A DNA stretch of 64,000 bases. Source: an uncultured Opitutia bacterium. GTDB taxonomy: Bacteria; Verrucomicrobiota; Verrucomicrobiia; Opitutales; Opitutaceae. The notes below the pieces were generated by a model. The model was not told the DNA's origin, ran no database searches, and worked only from the letters and a program-made list of their open reading frames with translations. The stretch is from positions 62,001 through 126,000 of the forward strand of contig CAITWF010000059.1 of the NCBI GenBank assembly GCA_903896015.1. The letters are read 5' to 3'. The position numbers and the translations under genes were made by a program. Below are positions 52,186-62,362 of the stretch, piece after piece; the stretch's first letter is position 1; every line of letters starts with the position of its first letter.

Positions 52186-54000
52186 ATGGACAAAAAGAAT
52201 ACCGTCATTGGCGTGCTCCTCATCGCAGGGGCGTTTGGCGCACTTTATTTTTCGCCTAAGCCGCCGCCCGCGCCGAAGCCCGCCGTCGCCCAAATCGCCG
52301 CACCCGCCGCCTCGTCTGCGACTAACCACGTCGCCTCGGACGCAACACCCTCCTCACCCGCCGCGATCGCTGCCGCCAGCAACACGGCCTTCGCCATCGC
52401 CGCCGCTGATTCATCCGCCGCGCAGATCACCAAGCTCGCGAATGACTTCGTCGAAGTCTGCTTCACCGATTTCGGCGGCGCTGTCCGCGATGTCGCGCTG
52501 CGCACGCGCGACGCCAAAGGCAACCTCGTCTATCCTGCCCAGCTCGGCGGCAAGTTGCCCTACGTTTTCAACGCCCTGCACGCCGACCCGATGCTCGCGT
52601 TTGTCGACTACCCGGGCCTCGATCGGCGCACGCGGTTCACGCGCGTCTCGCAGACCGCGACGGAAGTCGTCTATCGCGCGGTCCTCGACGGCAACCTTGA
52701 GGTCACGCGCCGCTATACGCTCGCGCCCAACACCGGCGAGACCACCGATCCCTACCAACTCCACCACGAGACCACGTTCAAAAATCTTACCGAGAAGACC
52801 GCGGTCGTCCCGCGCATCGCGCTCAGCATCGGCACCTCGACCCCAACCAGCGCCCGCGATCTTGGCGATCAGATCACGAGCGGCTACTCGACCGGCAAGG
52901 ATCAGGCGTTCACCGCGCGGGCGAAGCTTGAGCAGAGCAACGGCCTCTTTGGCCTCGGTGCGAGCGACCAAAAGCCCTCGATCACGAGCCCCGGTCCCCT
53001 CACGTGGACGACCGTCAGCAACCAGTTTTTCACCACCATCCTTACGCCCGATGAACCTGCCGCCGGCCTCGTCACGCGTCGCGTAAAACTTTTCCCCGCA
53101 CTCCCCGACGAAGATCGCAACGCCTACGGCCTCACCGCCGCCGCGCAGTTCGACGTCAAACCGCTCGCCGCCCACGGCGAAACGAAGATCGCCGCCAACT
53201 TCTACGTCGGACCGAAGGAATACCGCCGCCTCGCCAACGGCGCCGTCTTCAAGGCCGATCAGGACAAGGTCATGCAGTATGGTTTCTTCAAGTTCTTCAG
53301 CGCGCTGCTCGTGACGCTGATGAACTGGATGCACGGCCTCGTCCCGAACTGGGGCGTCGCGCTCATCTTGAGCACGTTGCTGCTCAAAGTCGTTTTCCTC
53401 CCGCTCACCCTCAAGGCGACGCGCTCGATGAAACGTATGGCCAAACTCCAGCCGCTGATGACGGCCATCCGCGAGAAATACAAAGACAACCCCGCGAAGC
53501 AGCAGACCGCGATGATGGACCTCTACAAGGAGCACAAAGTGAACCCCATGGGCGGCTGCCTCCCGATGCTGATTCCGCTGCCCTTTTTCATGGGCTTCTT
53601 CTCCATGCTCCGCAGCACGGCCGAGCTCCGCTACGCGTCGTTCCTCTGGGCCAGCGATCTCGCCTCGACCGACACCGTCGGCCATGTCTTCGGCATCCCG
53701 ATCAACATCCTCCCGCTGCTCTTCACCGGACTGACGTTTTTCCAGATGCGGCTCACGCCCACGCCCAACGCCGATCCCGCGCAGGCGAAGATGATGCAGT
53801 TCATGCCGCTCATCTTCCTGTTTATCTACTACAGCATGCCCGCGGCGCTCTCGCTCTACTCCGCCGCCAACGCCCTTTTCACCATCGGCCAGCAGCTCGC
53901 AATCAACCGGCTCAAAGACGATGGCGATCCCACCAACCATCCGATCGCCACGGGCCCCGGCGGCAAAGTGATCAAGAACGTCACGCCGAAAAAGAAGTAG
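52186..54000 (+). CDS. yidC: Membrane protein insertase YidC
   Basis: A 604-residue inner-membrane insertase. An N-terminal anchor (NTVIGVLLIAGAFGALYF) is followed by an Ala/Pro-rich linker, the periplasmic beta-sandwich (about 85-355) and the conserved five-helix core: FFKFFSALLVTLMNWMHGLVP, WGVALILSTLLLKVVFLPLT, MGGCLPMLIPLPFFMGFF and the last YSMPAALSLYSAANAL. A basic tail (NVTPKKK) may bind ribosomes. It is the Gram-negative long form, fitting an outer-membrane-bearing cell. Confidence 0.97.
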   Translation: MDKKNTVIGVLLIAGAFGALYFSPKPPPAPKPAVAQIAAPAASSATNHVASDATPSSPAAIAAASNTAFAIAAADSSAAQITKLANDFVEVCFTDFGGAVRDVALRTRDAKGNLVYPAQLGGKLPYVFNALHADPMLAFVDYPGLDRRTRFTRVSQTATEVVYRAVLDGNLEVTRRYTLAPNTGETTDPYQLHHETTFKNLTEKTAVVPRIALSIGTSTPTSARDLGDQITSGYSTGKDQAFTARAKLEQSNGLFGLGASDQKPSITSPGPLTWTTVSNQFFTTILTPDEPAAGLVTRRVKLFPALPDEDRNAYGLTAAAQFDVKPLAAHGETKIAANFYVGPKEYRRLANGAVFKADQDKVMQYGFFKFFSALLVTLMNWMHGLVPNWGVALILSTLLLKVVFLPLTLKATRSMKRMAKLQPLMTAIREKYKDNPAKQQTAMMDLYKEHKVNPMGGCLPMLIPLPFFMGFFSMLRSTAELRYASFLWASDLASTDTVGHVFGIPINILPLLFTGLTFFQMRLTPTPNADPAQAKMMQFMPLIFLFIYYSMPAALSLYSAANALFTIGQQLAINRLKDDGDPTNHPIATGPGGKVIKNVTPKKK

Positions 54001-54071
54001 CGATAAGCGGTAAGCGTTAAGCTCGAAGCTCCGAATCGCTTTTCCCCGCTTACCGCCCAAAGCTTATCGCT
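53999..54071. repeat. Long inverted repeat between yidC and yebC
   Basis: AGCGATAAGC (53999-54008) pairs with GCTTATCGCT (54062-54071), and GCGGTAAGC (54007-54015) pairs with GCTTACCGC (54048-54056). The whole 85-base gap forms one branched hairpin. It may stabilise the yidC transcript or end it; no T-run follows. Confidence 0.6.
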
Positions 54072-54085
54072 CAGAGCTTCCCCGC

Positions 54086-54811
54086 ATGGCCAAGCACAAC
54101 CGGTGGTCCAAGGTGAAACGGCTCAAGGCCGTCACTGATTCCCGCCGCGGAAAAATTTTCTCCCGCCTCTCGCGCGAAATCACCCTCGCCGCCAAAGCCC
54201 GTGGTGGTGACTTGGACGGCAACGCCCGCCTCCGCACCCTTGTGCTGAAAGCCCGCGAAGCCAACATGCCCGCCGACAACGTCGATCGCGCGATCAAGAA
54301 AGGCACCGGAGAACTCCCGGGCGTCGTCTACGACGAGATCACTTACGAAGGCTACGGGCCGGGCGGAGTGGCTTTCGTCGTGCAAGTCACGACCGACAAC
54401 AAGACTCGCGCCGCGAAGGACGTGCGCGCGGCGTTCGCGGCGTTCGGCGGCAACCTCGCTGGCAGCGGCGCGGTGGCGTTTCAGTTTCTGCACGCCGGCC
54501 AGTTCCTAATCGCGAAGGACAAGACGACCGAAGACACGTTGATGGAGCTCGCCCTCGCTGCCGGCGCCGACGACGTCATCACGACCGACGACGGCTTCGA
54601 GGTGCGCTGCGCATTGCACGCGTTCGACAAGGTCGCGCTCGCGCTGGAGAAAAACGGGATCAAGCCCGACAGCGCCGAACTCGCCTACATTCCGACGACC
54701 ACCGTGCCGGTCACGGATCCGGGCATCGTGGAGGCGCTTGAAAATCTCCACATCGCGCTCGAGGAGTTCGACGACGTGCAGCAAGTTTTCTCCAACGAAG
54801 AGACGGAGTGA
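54086..54811 (+). CDS. YebC/PmpR family protein
   Basis: A 241-residue protein. It opens MAKHNRWSKVKRLKAV (family usually GHSKW...), then GGDLDGNARLRTLVLKAREANMP, NVDRAIKKGTGE and YEGYGPGGVAFVVQVTTDNK, the YebC hallmarks. Members act as transcriptional regulators or, as recently shown for some, relieve ribosome stalling at proline runs. The acidic C-terminus (LEEFDDVQQVFSN) is typical. Confidence 0.94.
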   Translation: MAKHNRWSKVKRLKAVTDSRRGKIFSRLSREITLAAKARGGDLDGNARLRTLVLKAREANMPADNVDRAIKKGTGELPGVVYDEITYEGYGPGGVAFVVQVTTDNKTRAAKDVRAAFAAFGGNLAGSGAVAFQFLHAGQFLIAKDKTTEDTLMELALAAGADDVITTDDGFEVRCALHAFDKVALALEKNGIKPDSAELAYIPTTTVPVTDPGIVEALENLHIALEEFDDVQQVFSNEETE

Positions 54812-54895
54812 ACCGCGCGCGGTCCGCGCGGCCGCGTCATAACTATTACCTCACCCTTGCGTCGCATGCGTCGTGCGGGTTAGCTGTTCCATCCC

Positions 54896-56092
54896 ATGAC
54901 GGACGACCTCGCAGTCGCGACCTCCACCGACTCTGCGCCGCGCCACCTCGCGCCCGGCGACGTTGGGCTAGTTTCGCCCCGCGACTTTGTCCACGCCGCG
55001 CCGTTCACCTTCAAAAGCGGGCAGACCATCTCCGGCTTCACGCTGCGCTACGAAACCTACGGCCGCCCCAACGCCACCCGCGACAACGCCGTCCTCATCT
55101 GCCACGCCCTCAGCGGCGATCATCATTGCGCCGGCTGGCACTCGCCGAATGACAAGAAACCCGGCTGGTGGAACAACCTCATCGGCCCCGGCAAGGCCGT
55201 CGACACGAACCGTTTCTTCGTCGTCTGCGCCAACGTCCTCGGCGGTTGCCAAGGCTCGACGGGCCCGTCGTCGATCAATCCCGACACCGGCCGGCCCTAC
55301 GGGATCGCGTTTCCATTCGTGACGATTCGCGATATGGTGCGTTCGCAAAAGATGCTGCTCGATCATCTCGGCGTCACCGAATTGCACGGCGTGATCGGCG
55401 GCTCCATGGGCGGGATGCAGGCCCTGCTCTTCGCGATCGAATATCCGCATTTCACCCGGCGCGTCCTCGCGATGGCCACGACCGGCCGCGAGAGCGCCCA
55501 GGCGATCGCGTTCAATGAGGTCGGCCGCCAGGCGATCATGCAGGATCCCGCGTGGAATCACGGCGACTACCCACGCGAGGGGGGCCCGCGCGTCGGACTC
55601 GCGATCGCGCGCATGATGGCTCACATCACTTACGTGTCCGATGCGAGCATGGATCGGAAGTTCGGCCGCAAGAAAAAGGAAACCGCCGCGGGCGACGCCT
55701 ACACGTTTGACATGCAGTTCGAAGTTGAAAGCTACCTGCGCCACCAAGGCCAGAGCTTCATCAACCGCTTCGACGCAAATTCCTATCTCTACATCACGCG
55801 CGCCCTCGATCAGTTCGATCTCGCCCAGGCCTATGGCTCGCTCGAGGCGGCGTTCGCGCCCGTCGAGGCCGACACCCTCGTCGTCGGTTTTACGAGCGAC
55901 TGGCTTTTCCCGCCCGAGCAGAACCGCGCGCTCGCGCTCGCGCTGCTCCGCGCCGGCAGGCGCGCCAGCTACGCGGAACTCTCCACCGATCTCGGGCATG
56001 ACTCGTTCCTCCTGGAGAGCGAGCAGCTCTACACGCTCGTCCGCGGCTTCCTTGAGCGCGACCAGCTCTACACGTTCGACTACGCGATCTGA
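54896..56092 (+). CDS. metX: Homoserine O-acetyltransferase
   Basis: A 398-residue alpha/beta-hydrolase acyltransferase that activates homoserine for methionine synthesis. Motifs: AVLICHALSGDHH, ANVLGGCQGSTGPSSINP (oxyanion region), nucleophile Ser170 in IGGSMGGMQALLFA, and the catalytic Asp and His in VGFTSDWLFPPEQ and DLGHDSFLLE. Acetyl versus succinyl specificity is not certain from sequence. metW starts 2 bases after its stop, so the two are one operon. Confidence 0.95.
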   Translation: MTDDLAVATSTDSAPRHLAPGDVGLVSPRDFVHAAPFTFKSGQTISGFTLRYETYGRPNATRDNAVLICHALSGDHHCAGWHSPNDKKPGWWNNLIGPGKAVDTNRFFVVCANVLGGCQGSTGPSSINPDTGRPYGIAFPFVTIRDMVRSQKMLLDHLGVTELHGVIGGSMGGMQALLFAIEYPHFTRRVLAMATTGRESAQAIAFNEVGRQAIMQDPAWNHGDYPREGGPRVGLAIARMMAHITYVSDASMDRKFGRKKKETAAGDAYTFDMQFEVESYLRHQGQSFINRFDANSYLYITRALDQFDLAQAYGSLEAAFAPVEADTLVVGFTSDWLFPPEQNRALALALLRAGRRASYAELSTDLGHDSFLLESEQLYTLVRGFLERDQLYTFDYAI

Positions 56093-56094
56093 CC

Positions 56095-56697
56095 ATGCCG
56101 CTCGTCGCCAAACGCACCGTCGACATGGAGATCATCGGGGATTGGGTGGAGCCCAGCACCCGCGTGCTCGATCTCGGCTGCGGCGACGGCGCGCTGCTCG
56201 ACTATCTCGTGCAGCAGAAAAAAATCTCCGCCGTCGGGGTCGACCTCGACTTCAACAAAATCACCGCGTGCGTCCGCCGCGGCCTCGCCGCCTACCAGGG
56301 CGATCTCACCCAATTCCTCCGCGCGGTCCCCGACCGCCATTTCGATCGCGTGATCTGTTCGCGCACGGTGCACGAGCTCGCCAATCCCACCGAGGTGATC
56401 AACGAGGCGCTGCGCGTCGGCCGCACGCTCACGGTCGGATTCGTCAACCACGGCTTTTGGAAAAACCGCGTGCACGCGCTCCTGCACGGACGAAAAATCC
56501 GCAACGAAGTTTACAAGACCGAGTGGTTCGACAGCCGGCCGGCCAATCCTGTTTCTGTGGCCGACTTCGAATCGTTCTGCGCCGCAAAAAACATCCGCAT
56601 CGCGCGCCGGGCGCATCTGGCCGGCGACTGGCGCACCCCGTGCCGCACGCTGCCCAATCTGCTCGCCGGTTTCGCCCTCTACGATCTCGCGCGCTGA
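56095..56697 (+). CDS. metW: Methionine biosynthesis protein MetW
   Basis: A 200-residue methyltransferase-fold protein. The nucleotide-binding glycine loop is VLDLGCGDGALLDYL, followed by GVDLDFNKITACVRRG, and the family's VNHGFWKNRVHALLHGR and YKTEWFDS(R)PAN-type region. MetW binds and stimulates MetX in several bacteria. It is downstream of metX, and converges on arsR (12-base gap). Confidence 0.94.
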   Translation: MPLVAKRTVDMEIIGDWVEPSTRVLDLGCGDGALLDYLVQQKKISAVGVDLDFNKITACVRRGLAAYQGDLTQFLRAVPDRHFDRVICSRTVHELANPTEVINEALRVGRTLTVGFVNHGFWKNRVHALLHGRKIRNEVYKTEWFDSRPANPVSVADFESFCAAKNIRIARRAHLAGDWRTPCRTLPNLLAGFALYDLAR

Positions 56698-56709
56698 CCC
56701 GGCGCCCGC

Positions 56710-57042
56710 TCAGCGACCGAACACCCCGGCCTGCTTCGTGAGCTGCTTTTCCAGGCTGCCGCAGACCAGTTCGCACAGCTTGTAAATCGACGGATCGGCA
56801 ATCGAGTAAAAGACCTGCAGGCCGTCTTTGCGCCGTCCGAGAATGTGCGCCTGCGTCAGAGTCTGGAGATGGCGGGAAATGTTCGCCTGCGTGCCGCCCG
56901 TTTCTTCCACGAGCGCGTTCACGTTCATTTCACCCTCGAACAGCGCCTGAATCAGCCGCAGGCGCATCGGCTCGGCCAGCACGGCAAAGCGCCGCGCCAC
57001 CAGCGCGAGGGCGTCGTCAGTGAGCGGAAGTTTCTTGGCCAT
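56710..57042 (-). CDS. ArsR/SmtB family transcriptional regulator
   Basis: A 110-residue winged-helix repressor from the ATG at 57042. The helix-turn-helix is VNALVEETGGTQANISRHLQTL, the wing HILGRRKDGLQVFYSI, and the dimerisation helix IYKLCELVCGSLEK carries Cys90 and Cys94. The metal sites of ArsR or SmtB (CxCxxC in helix 3) are absent, and the Cys pair of BigR/YgaV/SqrR-type persulfide sensors is not in its usual place. A palindrome overlaps the divergent promoters. It likely represses itself and the operon starting at 57126. Confidence 0.92.
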   Translation of the reverse strand: MAKKLPLTDDALALVARRFAVLAEPMRLRLIQALFEGEMNVNALVEETGGTQANISRHLQTLTQAHILGRRKDGLQVFYSIADPSIYKLCELVCGSLEKQLTKQAGVFGR

Positions 57043-57062
57043 TCGAGCCAGCAAACACGGGC

Positions 57063-57107
57063 TTGACATCATTTCAAGTATATGAGTATATGCTCATATT
57101 AAGTCAA
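57063..57107. promoter_or_regulatory. ArsR operator overlapping two divergent promoters
   Basis: Inverted repeat ATATGAG (57080-57086) and CTCATAT (57093-57099) with a 6-base spacer. On the plus strand, TTGACA (57063-57068) is followed after 17-18 bases by GTATAT/TATATG. On the minus strand, TTGACT (57107-57102) is followed after 17 bases by CATATA (57084-57079). Both promoters run through the repeat, so one bound repressor would block both. Confidence 0.7.
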
Positions 57108-57125
57108 TCCCGATCTACCTCCTGC

Positions 57126-57356
57126 ATGAAAACTGAATCTCTCGTCCGCCTCCTCGCCGGCTCGGTTTGCGTGGTGGGCACACTGCTCGCCTGGCGGGTC
57201 AGCCCTTGGTGGCTGCTGCTCACCGGGTTTGTCGGGGTAAACTTGATCCAGTCAGTCTTCACCGGCTTCTGCCCGCCTACGCTCATCCTCGAGAAACTCG
57301 GCTGGGTGGACGAAAACCGCGTCATCCACTGGGGTGGCATGAAGAAAAAGGAGTAA
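57126..57356 (+). CDS. YgaP-like (DUF2892) small membrane protein
   Basis: A 76-residue membrane protein from the ATG at 57126: VRLLAGSVCVVGTLLAW and WWLLLTGFVGVNLIQSVFTGFCP are two helices, with a Cys in FTGFCPPTLIL as in the DUF2892 membrane half of YgaP. In E. coli YgaP this unit is fused to a rhodanese domain; here the rhodanese is a separate gene at 62581. First gene of the ArsR-controlled operon. Confidence 0.87.
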   Translation: MKTESLVRLLAGSVCVVGTLLAWRVSPWWLLLTGFVGVNLIQSVFTGFCPPTLILEKLGWVDENRVIHWGGMKKKE

Positions 57357-57364
57357 ACGTTTCC

Positions 57365-58393
57365 GTGCGCCCTTTCTTATCATGCCTGGCGGCGTCGCTT
57401 GTCGTCACAATCCTGTTGGGTTGCTCCCGCGAGTCCACCGGCTCAACCGCGTTAATACCCCCGCCCCCCGTGCAGGTGCAGATCGCCCCCGTGCAGCGTG
57501 AAGTCTCCCCTGGATTCGTTGAAATCCCCGGCGTGGTTCGACCGGTGGAGCGAGCAACGATCGCGGCAAAAATCTCAGGCACGATCGATTCACTCCCCAT
57601 CATTCTGGGCCAGACCGTGCGGCGGGGTGATCTCTTGGCCCGGGTGGCCGCACCGGAATTGAATGCCCGCCTTGCTTACAACCGGGCCCAACTCGACCAG
57701 GCGGAGCGCGAGGAAAAGCGCGATCGTGCACTCGCAGCCACCGGCGCAGACACGGCCGACGCCGCGCGTGCTTCCGTTGAGCGGCTCCAGGCCGCGCGCG
57801 CCGCGGTCGCCGAAGCCGAGGCCATGCTCGCCTACACGGAAATCCGCGCCCCCTACGACGGAAGGATTGCCCAGAAGCTGGCGTATCCTGGCGATTTCGC
57901 CGTGCCCGGTTCTGCGTTGCTCTCACTAGAGCGCTCCCCTGCTCTGCAAATCGAGACGGCCGTGCCCGCTTCACTCGCGCCCACTCTCACCCTCGGCGCG
58001 GAATTGGCCGTCCAAATCTCCGGCCTTACTCAACCGACGATCGGCCGAGTTGCGGAGATTGCCTCAGCCGCCGACGCCGCGACGCATACGGTGCTCGCGA
58101 AACTCGATCTGCCCGCCCCTCAACCGTCGTGGTCCGGCCGTGCGGTGCGAGTGCAGCTGAGCGGCGACGCTTCCGAGGCCCTCCTTGTGCCGACGGCCTG
58201 CGTCTCGAGGTTCGGCCAAATGGAGCGGGTCTTCGTTCTTGCTGCCGGAAAAGCGCAGCTTCGCCTCGTGAGAACCGGCGCCGTGCGCGGCGACCGTATC
58301 GAACTGCTCAGCGGAGTCACCTCCGGCGAAAATATCGTGGTCGCGCCGCCCGACAACCTGCGCGACGGCCAGCCGATCGCGATCACTCCATGA
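57365..58393 (+). CDS. RND periplasmic adaptor lipoprotein (second pump)
   Basis: A 342-residue adaptor starting at GTG, with lipobox TILLGC. The lipoyl halves are [19 protein letters not shown] and [21 protein letters not shown], with a short hairpin between (about 105-145). It ends [19 protein letters not shown]. Eight bases separate it from the DUF2892 gene; its TGA overlaps the RND ATG (ATGA at 58390). It differs clearly from the adaptor at 29399. Confidence 0.92.
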   Translation: MRPFLSCLAASLVVTILLGCSRESTGSTALIPPPPVQVQIAPVQREVSPGFVEIPGVVRPVERATIAAKISGTIDSLPIILGQTVRRGDLLARVAAPELNARLAYNRAQLDQAEREEKRDRALAATGADTADAARASVERLQAARAAVAEAEAMLAYTEIRAPYDGRIAQKLAYPGDFAVPGSALLSLERSPALQIETAVPASLAPTLTLGAELAVQISGLTQPTIGRVAEIASAADAATHTVLAKLDLPAPQPSWSGRAVRVQLSGDASEALLVPTACVSRFGQMERVFVLAAGKAQLRLVRTGAVRGDRIELLSGVTSGENIVVAPPDNLRDGQPIAITP

Positions 58394-61300
58394 GTGCGAC
58401 GCCGGCCAACACGCCGCGCGGGATCGCCGGCCGGCTGGCCGCAGCGTTTATTCATTCCCGCCTCACTCCGCTCGCGGTCATCGCCTCCCTGCTGCTGGGC
58501 GCATTTGCCGTGCTGCTCCTGCCGCGCGAGGAGGAGCCGCAGATCAAGGTGCCGATGATCGACGTCATCGTAGCGATGCCGGGGGCCACCGCGCACGAGG
58601 TCGAGAACCGCGTCACCCGCCCGATGGAGAAACTTCTGTGGGAGGTTCCCGGCGTCGAATACGTCTATTCCACGTCGCGCCCGGGCAACGGCCAGACGAT
58701 CGTGCGGTTCAACGTTGGCTCCGACCTTGAGCAGAGCTTGGTGCGGCTGAACCAAAAGCTGCAGCAGCACTTCGATCTCATCCCGCCGGGCGCAAGCCAA
58801 CCCATCGTGAAACCGCGCGGCATCGATGACGTCCCCATCCTGGCGCTCACGCTGCATAGTCGCACGACTGATCACTTCACGCTCCGCCGCCTGGCCGCGC
58901 AACTCGACGACGCGATCAAATCCCTGCCCGAGGTTGCGGAAACCAATCTCATCGGCGGCACGCGCCGGCAAATTCGGATCGAGCCAATGCCCGCCGCCCT
59001 CGCCGCCCACAGCATCACGTTCGAATCGGTTGTCACCGCCCTCGCCGGCGCCAATGCCCGCGCTCAGGCGGGCGCAGCCGCCAACGCCAACCGCTCCGTG
59101 CTGGTTGAAACCGGCCCGTTTTTGCGTGATGCGCGCGAAGTCGGGGCCGTCGTGGTCGCCGTATCAAATTCCAAACCGGTCTACCTTCGCGATGTCGCCG
59201 CGATTCTTGATGGGCCCGAGGAGCCAAACGATTACGTGCTCTTCGGCCTCGCCGGCACCGGCGGGACCGATGACGAGGCTGCCGTCACGCTCAGCGTGGC
59301 AAAGCGCCCCGGCGCCAACGCCGTTACCGTCGTCGAGCGCGTCCTGCACAACGTTGCCGCCATGCGTGGTGCGCTACTCCCGGCCGATGTGGCGATCACC
59401 CTCACGCGCAACTACGGCGCGACCGCCGCGGAAAAATCCAACGAGCTGCTCCTGCACATGGGCATCGCGGTGTTCGGCGTCACGTTGCTCATCCTCGTAT
59501 TTCTCGGCTGGCGCGAGTCGCTCGTCGTGTTGCTCGCGATCCCCGTGACGCTCGGGCTCACCCTACTGGTCTTCTATCTCTACGGCTACACGCTCAACCG
59601 CATCACGCTTTTCGCGCTGATTTTTTCCGTCGGCATCCTGGTGGACGACGCGATTGTCGTCGTCGAAAACATCGTGCGCCACCTGCGCCTGCCGTCATCG
59701 CGCGGCCAGCCGTTGCACGACATCGCCGTCGAGGCGGTCGAGGAAGTCGGCAATCCCACCATCGTCGCCACGTGGGCCGTGATCGCCGCGGTGCTGCCGA
59801 TGGCATTCGTCGGCGGACTCATGGGTCCCTACATGCGGCCCATTCCGATCGGTGCAAGCGCGGCGATGATATTCTCGCTCGCGGTGGCCTTCGTGATCAC
59901 GCCGTGGGCCGCGTTGCGCGTCCTCGACCGTCGCCCACCGCCTGCGGCCGGCGCACAACTTGCGGAACTCGACAAGCGCGAGCCCGACACGTTTTTCACG
60001 CGCCTCTATCATCGCATTGTGGGGCCGCTCATCGCGCAGCCGCGCGTCCGTTGGATTTTTCTTGGCGTGGTCGCGCTGCTCACACTCGGAGCGTTTGCGC
60101 TCGTGCCCCTCCGGCGCGTGCAGGTGAAGATGCTGCCGTTCGACAACAAGTCCGAATTCCAGCTGATCCTCAATATGCCGGAGGGCAGCACGCTCGAGCA
60201 AACCGCGGCAGTCGCGCACGAGCTCGCCACCGCCATTCGCACCGAGCCAGAGGTGCGCGACTACCAAATCTACGCAGGCACGGCGGCGCCGTTTAATTTT
60301 AACGGGCTCGTCCGTCACTATTTTCAGCGCCGCGGGGCGAATGTCGCCGACGTGCAGGTGAACCTGCTGCCGAAGGACGAGCGACGCGCGCAAAGCCACG
60401 AGATCGCCAGGCGCGTGCGCCCGCGTCTCGCCGCGATCGCCGCCCAGCACGGCGCGCGGATCGCGGTCGCCGAGGTGCCGCCCGGTCCGCCGGTCTTGGA
60501 GACGCTCGTCGCCGAAATCTACGGCCCGACCGAGGAGGCGCGCCTCGGCCTCGCGACCCGCGTGCGCGACCTGTTCAAATCCACCCCGGGGATCGTCGAC
60601 ATCGACTGGTATGTCGAGGAGGAGCAGCCCACCGTCCAGTTCGTCGTCGATCGTGCGCAAGCCGCGCTCCACGGCATCAGCACCGAAACCATCGCGCGCA
60701 CGGTCCAGACCGCGCTCACCGGCCAGCCGATTGGTTTGCTTCATGCACCCGCCGAACGGGAAGACGTGTCACTCGTCCTCCAATTGCCCCGCACAGCCCG
60801 GGCGCGACCCGAGGATCTGCTCGCGATCCACGTCCGCTCTGATCGCGATCCCGCGGCTCCTTTGGTGCCGCTGCGCGAACTCGTCTCGGTCGAGCACACG
60901 AAAGGCGAGCGCAACCTCTACCGCAAAAACCTCCACCCGGTCATCTACGTGACCGCGGATGTCTCGGGTGCGTTCGAAAGTCCGGTGCCCGCCATTCTTG
61001 CGATGAACAGCTCGCTCGCCAAAATCGACGCGCGTGAATTTGGCGGCTCTGATGCCAGGCTGCAGGTGTTCAACCTGGATCTACCCGCCACCGACCTCGC
61101 GCCCGCGCTGAAGTGGGATGGCGAGTGGCAGGTCACGCTCGAGGTGTTTCGCGACATGGGCATCGCGTTCGCCGCGGTGTGCATTCTGATCTACATGCTC
61201 ATGGTTGGGTGGTTTAAGAGCTACGTGACGCCGTTCGTCATCATGGCGGTGATTCCGCTCTCGCTCATCGGCATCCTCCCGGCGCACTGGCTGCTGGGCG

Positions 61301-61638
61301 CGTTTTTCACGGCGACCTCGATGATCGGTTTCATGGCCGGCGCGGGCATCGTCGTGCGCAACGCCATCATCTTGGTCGATTTCATCGAACTGCGCCGCGC
61401 CCAAGGGCGGCCGCTTGCTGAAGCGGTCATCGAGGCGGGCGCAGTGCGATTCCGACCGATGCTGCTCACCGCCCTCGCGGTGATCGTTGGCGCGAGCGCC
61501 ATTCTCGGCGACCCGATCTTCCAGGGTCTAGCACTCTCGCTTATGGCTGGCGAAGTGGCCTCTTTGCTTGTGTCACGATTCGCGGTGCCGGTGCTATACT
61601 TCATGGCGTTCAGCCCCCGACCCCTGATTCGAACATGA
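58390..61638 (+). CDS. RND efflux permease (second pump)
   Basis: A 1082-residue inner-membrane permease. The N-terminus ([32 protein letters not shown]) and [19 protein letters not shown] in TM4 with paired Asp are clear; TM10-12 include [23 protein letters not shown]. The opening resembles the group of RND pumps often next to ArsR and DUF2892 genes in sulfur-handling bacteria rather than AcrB. The substrate is unknown. Coupled to the next gene by an ATGA overlap (61635-61638). Confidence 0.94.
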   Translation: MSATPANTPRGIAGRLAAAFIHSRLTPLAVIASLLLGAFAVLLLPREEEPQIKVPMIDVIVAMPGATAHEVENRVTRPMEKLLWEVPGVEYVYSTSRPGNGQTIVRFNVGSDLEQSLVRLNQKLQQHFDLIPPGASQPIVKPRGIDDVPILALTLHSRTTDHFTLRRLAAQLDDAIKSLPEVAETNLIGGTRRQIRIEPMPAALAAHSITFESVVTALAGANARAQAGAAANANRSVLVETGPFLRDAREVGAVVVAVSNSKPVYLRDVAAILDGPEEPNDYVLFGLAGTGGTDDEAAVTLSVAKRPGANAVTVVERVLHNVAAMRGALLPADVAITLTRNYGATAAEKSNELLLHMGIAVFGVTLLILVFLGWRESLVVLLAIPVTLGLTLLVFYLYGYTLNRITLFALIFSVGILVDDAIVVVENIVRHLRLPSSRGQPLHDIAVEAVEEVGNPTIVATWAVIAAVLPMAFVGGLMGPYMRPIPIGASAAMIFSLAVAFVITPWAALRVLDRRPPPAAGAQLAELDKREPDTFFTRLYHRIVGPLIAQPRVRWIFLGVVALLTLGAFALVPLRRVQVKMLPFDNKSEFQLILNMPEGSTLEQTAAVAHELATAIRTEPEVRDYQIYAGTAAPFNFNGLVRHYFQRRGANVADVQVNLLPKDERRAQSHEIARRVRPRLAAIAAQHGARIAVAEVPPGPPVLETLVAEIYGPTEEARLGLATRVRDLFKSTPGIVDIDWYVEEEQPTVQFVVDRAQAALHGISTETIARTVQTALTGQPIGLLHAPAEREDVSLVLQLPRTARARPEDLLAIHVRSDRDPAAPLVPLRELVSVEHTKGERNLYRKNLHPVIYVTADVSGAFESPVPAILAMNSSLAKIDAREFGGSDARLQVFNLDLPATDLAPALKWDGEWQVTLEVFRDMGIAFAAVCILIYMLMVGWFKSYVTPFVIMAVIPLSLIGILPAHWLLGAFFTATSMIGFMAGAGIVVRNAIILVDFIELRRAQGRPLAEAVIEAGAVRFRPMLLTALAVIVGASAILGDPIFQGLALSLMAGEVASLLVSRFAVPVLYFMAFSPRPLIRT

Positions 61639-62315
61639 AAACTCCCCTGTTGCTCGCCTTGTCACTCGCCGCTGCCACGCACTCCCTGGCGCAGTCTTCC
61701 TCCGCCGTTGCACCTCCCGCTCAACCCGCGCCGCAAATTGTTTTTGTTGATCCGGACGGCCCTGAGGCTGCGGAGATCCGCCGCATCGGCGAAAGCGCGA
61801 TGAACCGCCTTTCGTTCACGATGGTGAGCGAACTCAACACGGCCATCGCCAAGGGCGGGCTCGAGGCCGCGGTCGACGTCGCTCATCTGACTCACCTCAA
61901 GTGGGTGAACAGCCGCCTTGAGAATTGGCCGCAAATCACCGCCGCCAAGCTCACCAGTCTTCGCCTGCGCACGCCGCTCAACTCCCCGGATGCCGCCGAC
62001 AAACTCGCGCTCGACCGCATCAAAGAGGAACTCAGCTCCAGTCCGAGTCCATCGTCGGTCCTGGTGCAACGCATCGGCCCTGCCGGCGGAACACCCGAGT
62101 GGCGCGTTTATCGCCCAATCGGGGTCGCGCCCGTTTGCATTCGTTGTCATGGCAACGCGGAGAACCAATCCGCCACGTTGCACGCGAAACTGATGGAACG
62201 CTATCCGGTCGACAACGCGACCGGCTTTGAGGCCGGCCAATGGCGCGGCCTCATGCGCGTGACCGTTGATCTCACGCCGCCGCCGTCGGCGAAGCCCGCG
62301 ATCAAACAGCCCTAG
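61635..62315 (+). CDS. Exported c-heme Tll0287-like (DUF3365) protein
   Basis: A 226-residue protein with a signal peptide ([18 protein letters not shown]). The body resembles the Tll0287/DUF3365 sensor fold: [33 protein letters not shown] and [18 protein letters not shown]. The heme-binding CxxCH is Cys168-Cys171-His172. Such periplasmic domains sense redox or small ligands through heme c. It overlaps the RND stop by four bases, so heme, pump and rhodanese are made together. Confidence 0.87.
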   Translation: MKTPLLLALSLAAATHSLAQSSSAVAPPAQPAPQIVFVDPDGPEAAEIRRIGESAMNRLSFTMVSELNTAIAKGGLEAAVDVAHLTHLKWVNSRLENWPQITAAKLTSLRLRTPLNSPDAADKLALDRIKEELSSSPSPSSVLVQRIGPAGGTPEWRVYRPIGVAPVCIRCHGNAENQSATLHAKLMERYPVDNATGFEAGQWRGLMRVTVDLTPPPSAKPAIKQP

Positions 62316-62362
62316 CCCGGGAAAACTTTTGTCCGCACCCCATCCCTGAAAAACCAAGAATC

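Noticed and set aside
54812-54895. SAM riboswitch before metX
   Set aside because: The 84-base gap is too short for a SAM-I aptamer and shows none of its conserved blocks.
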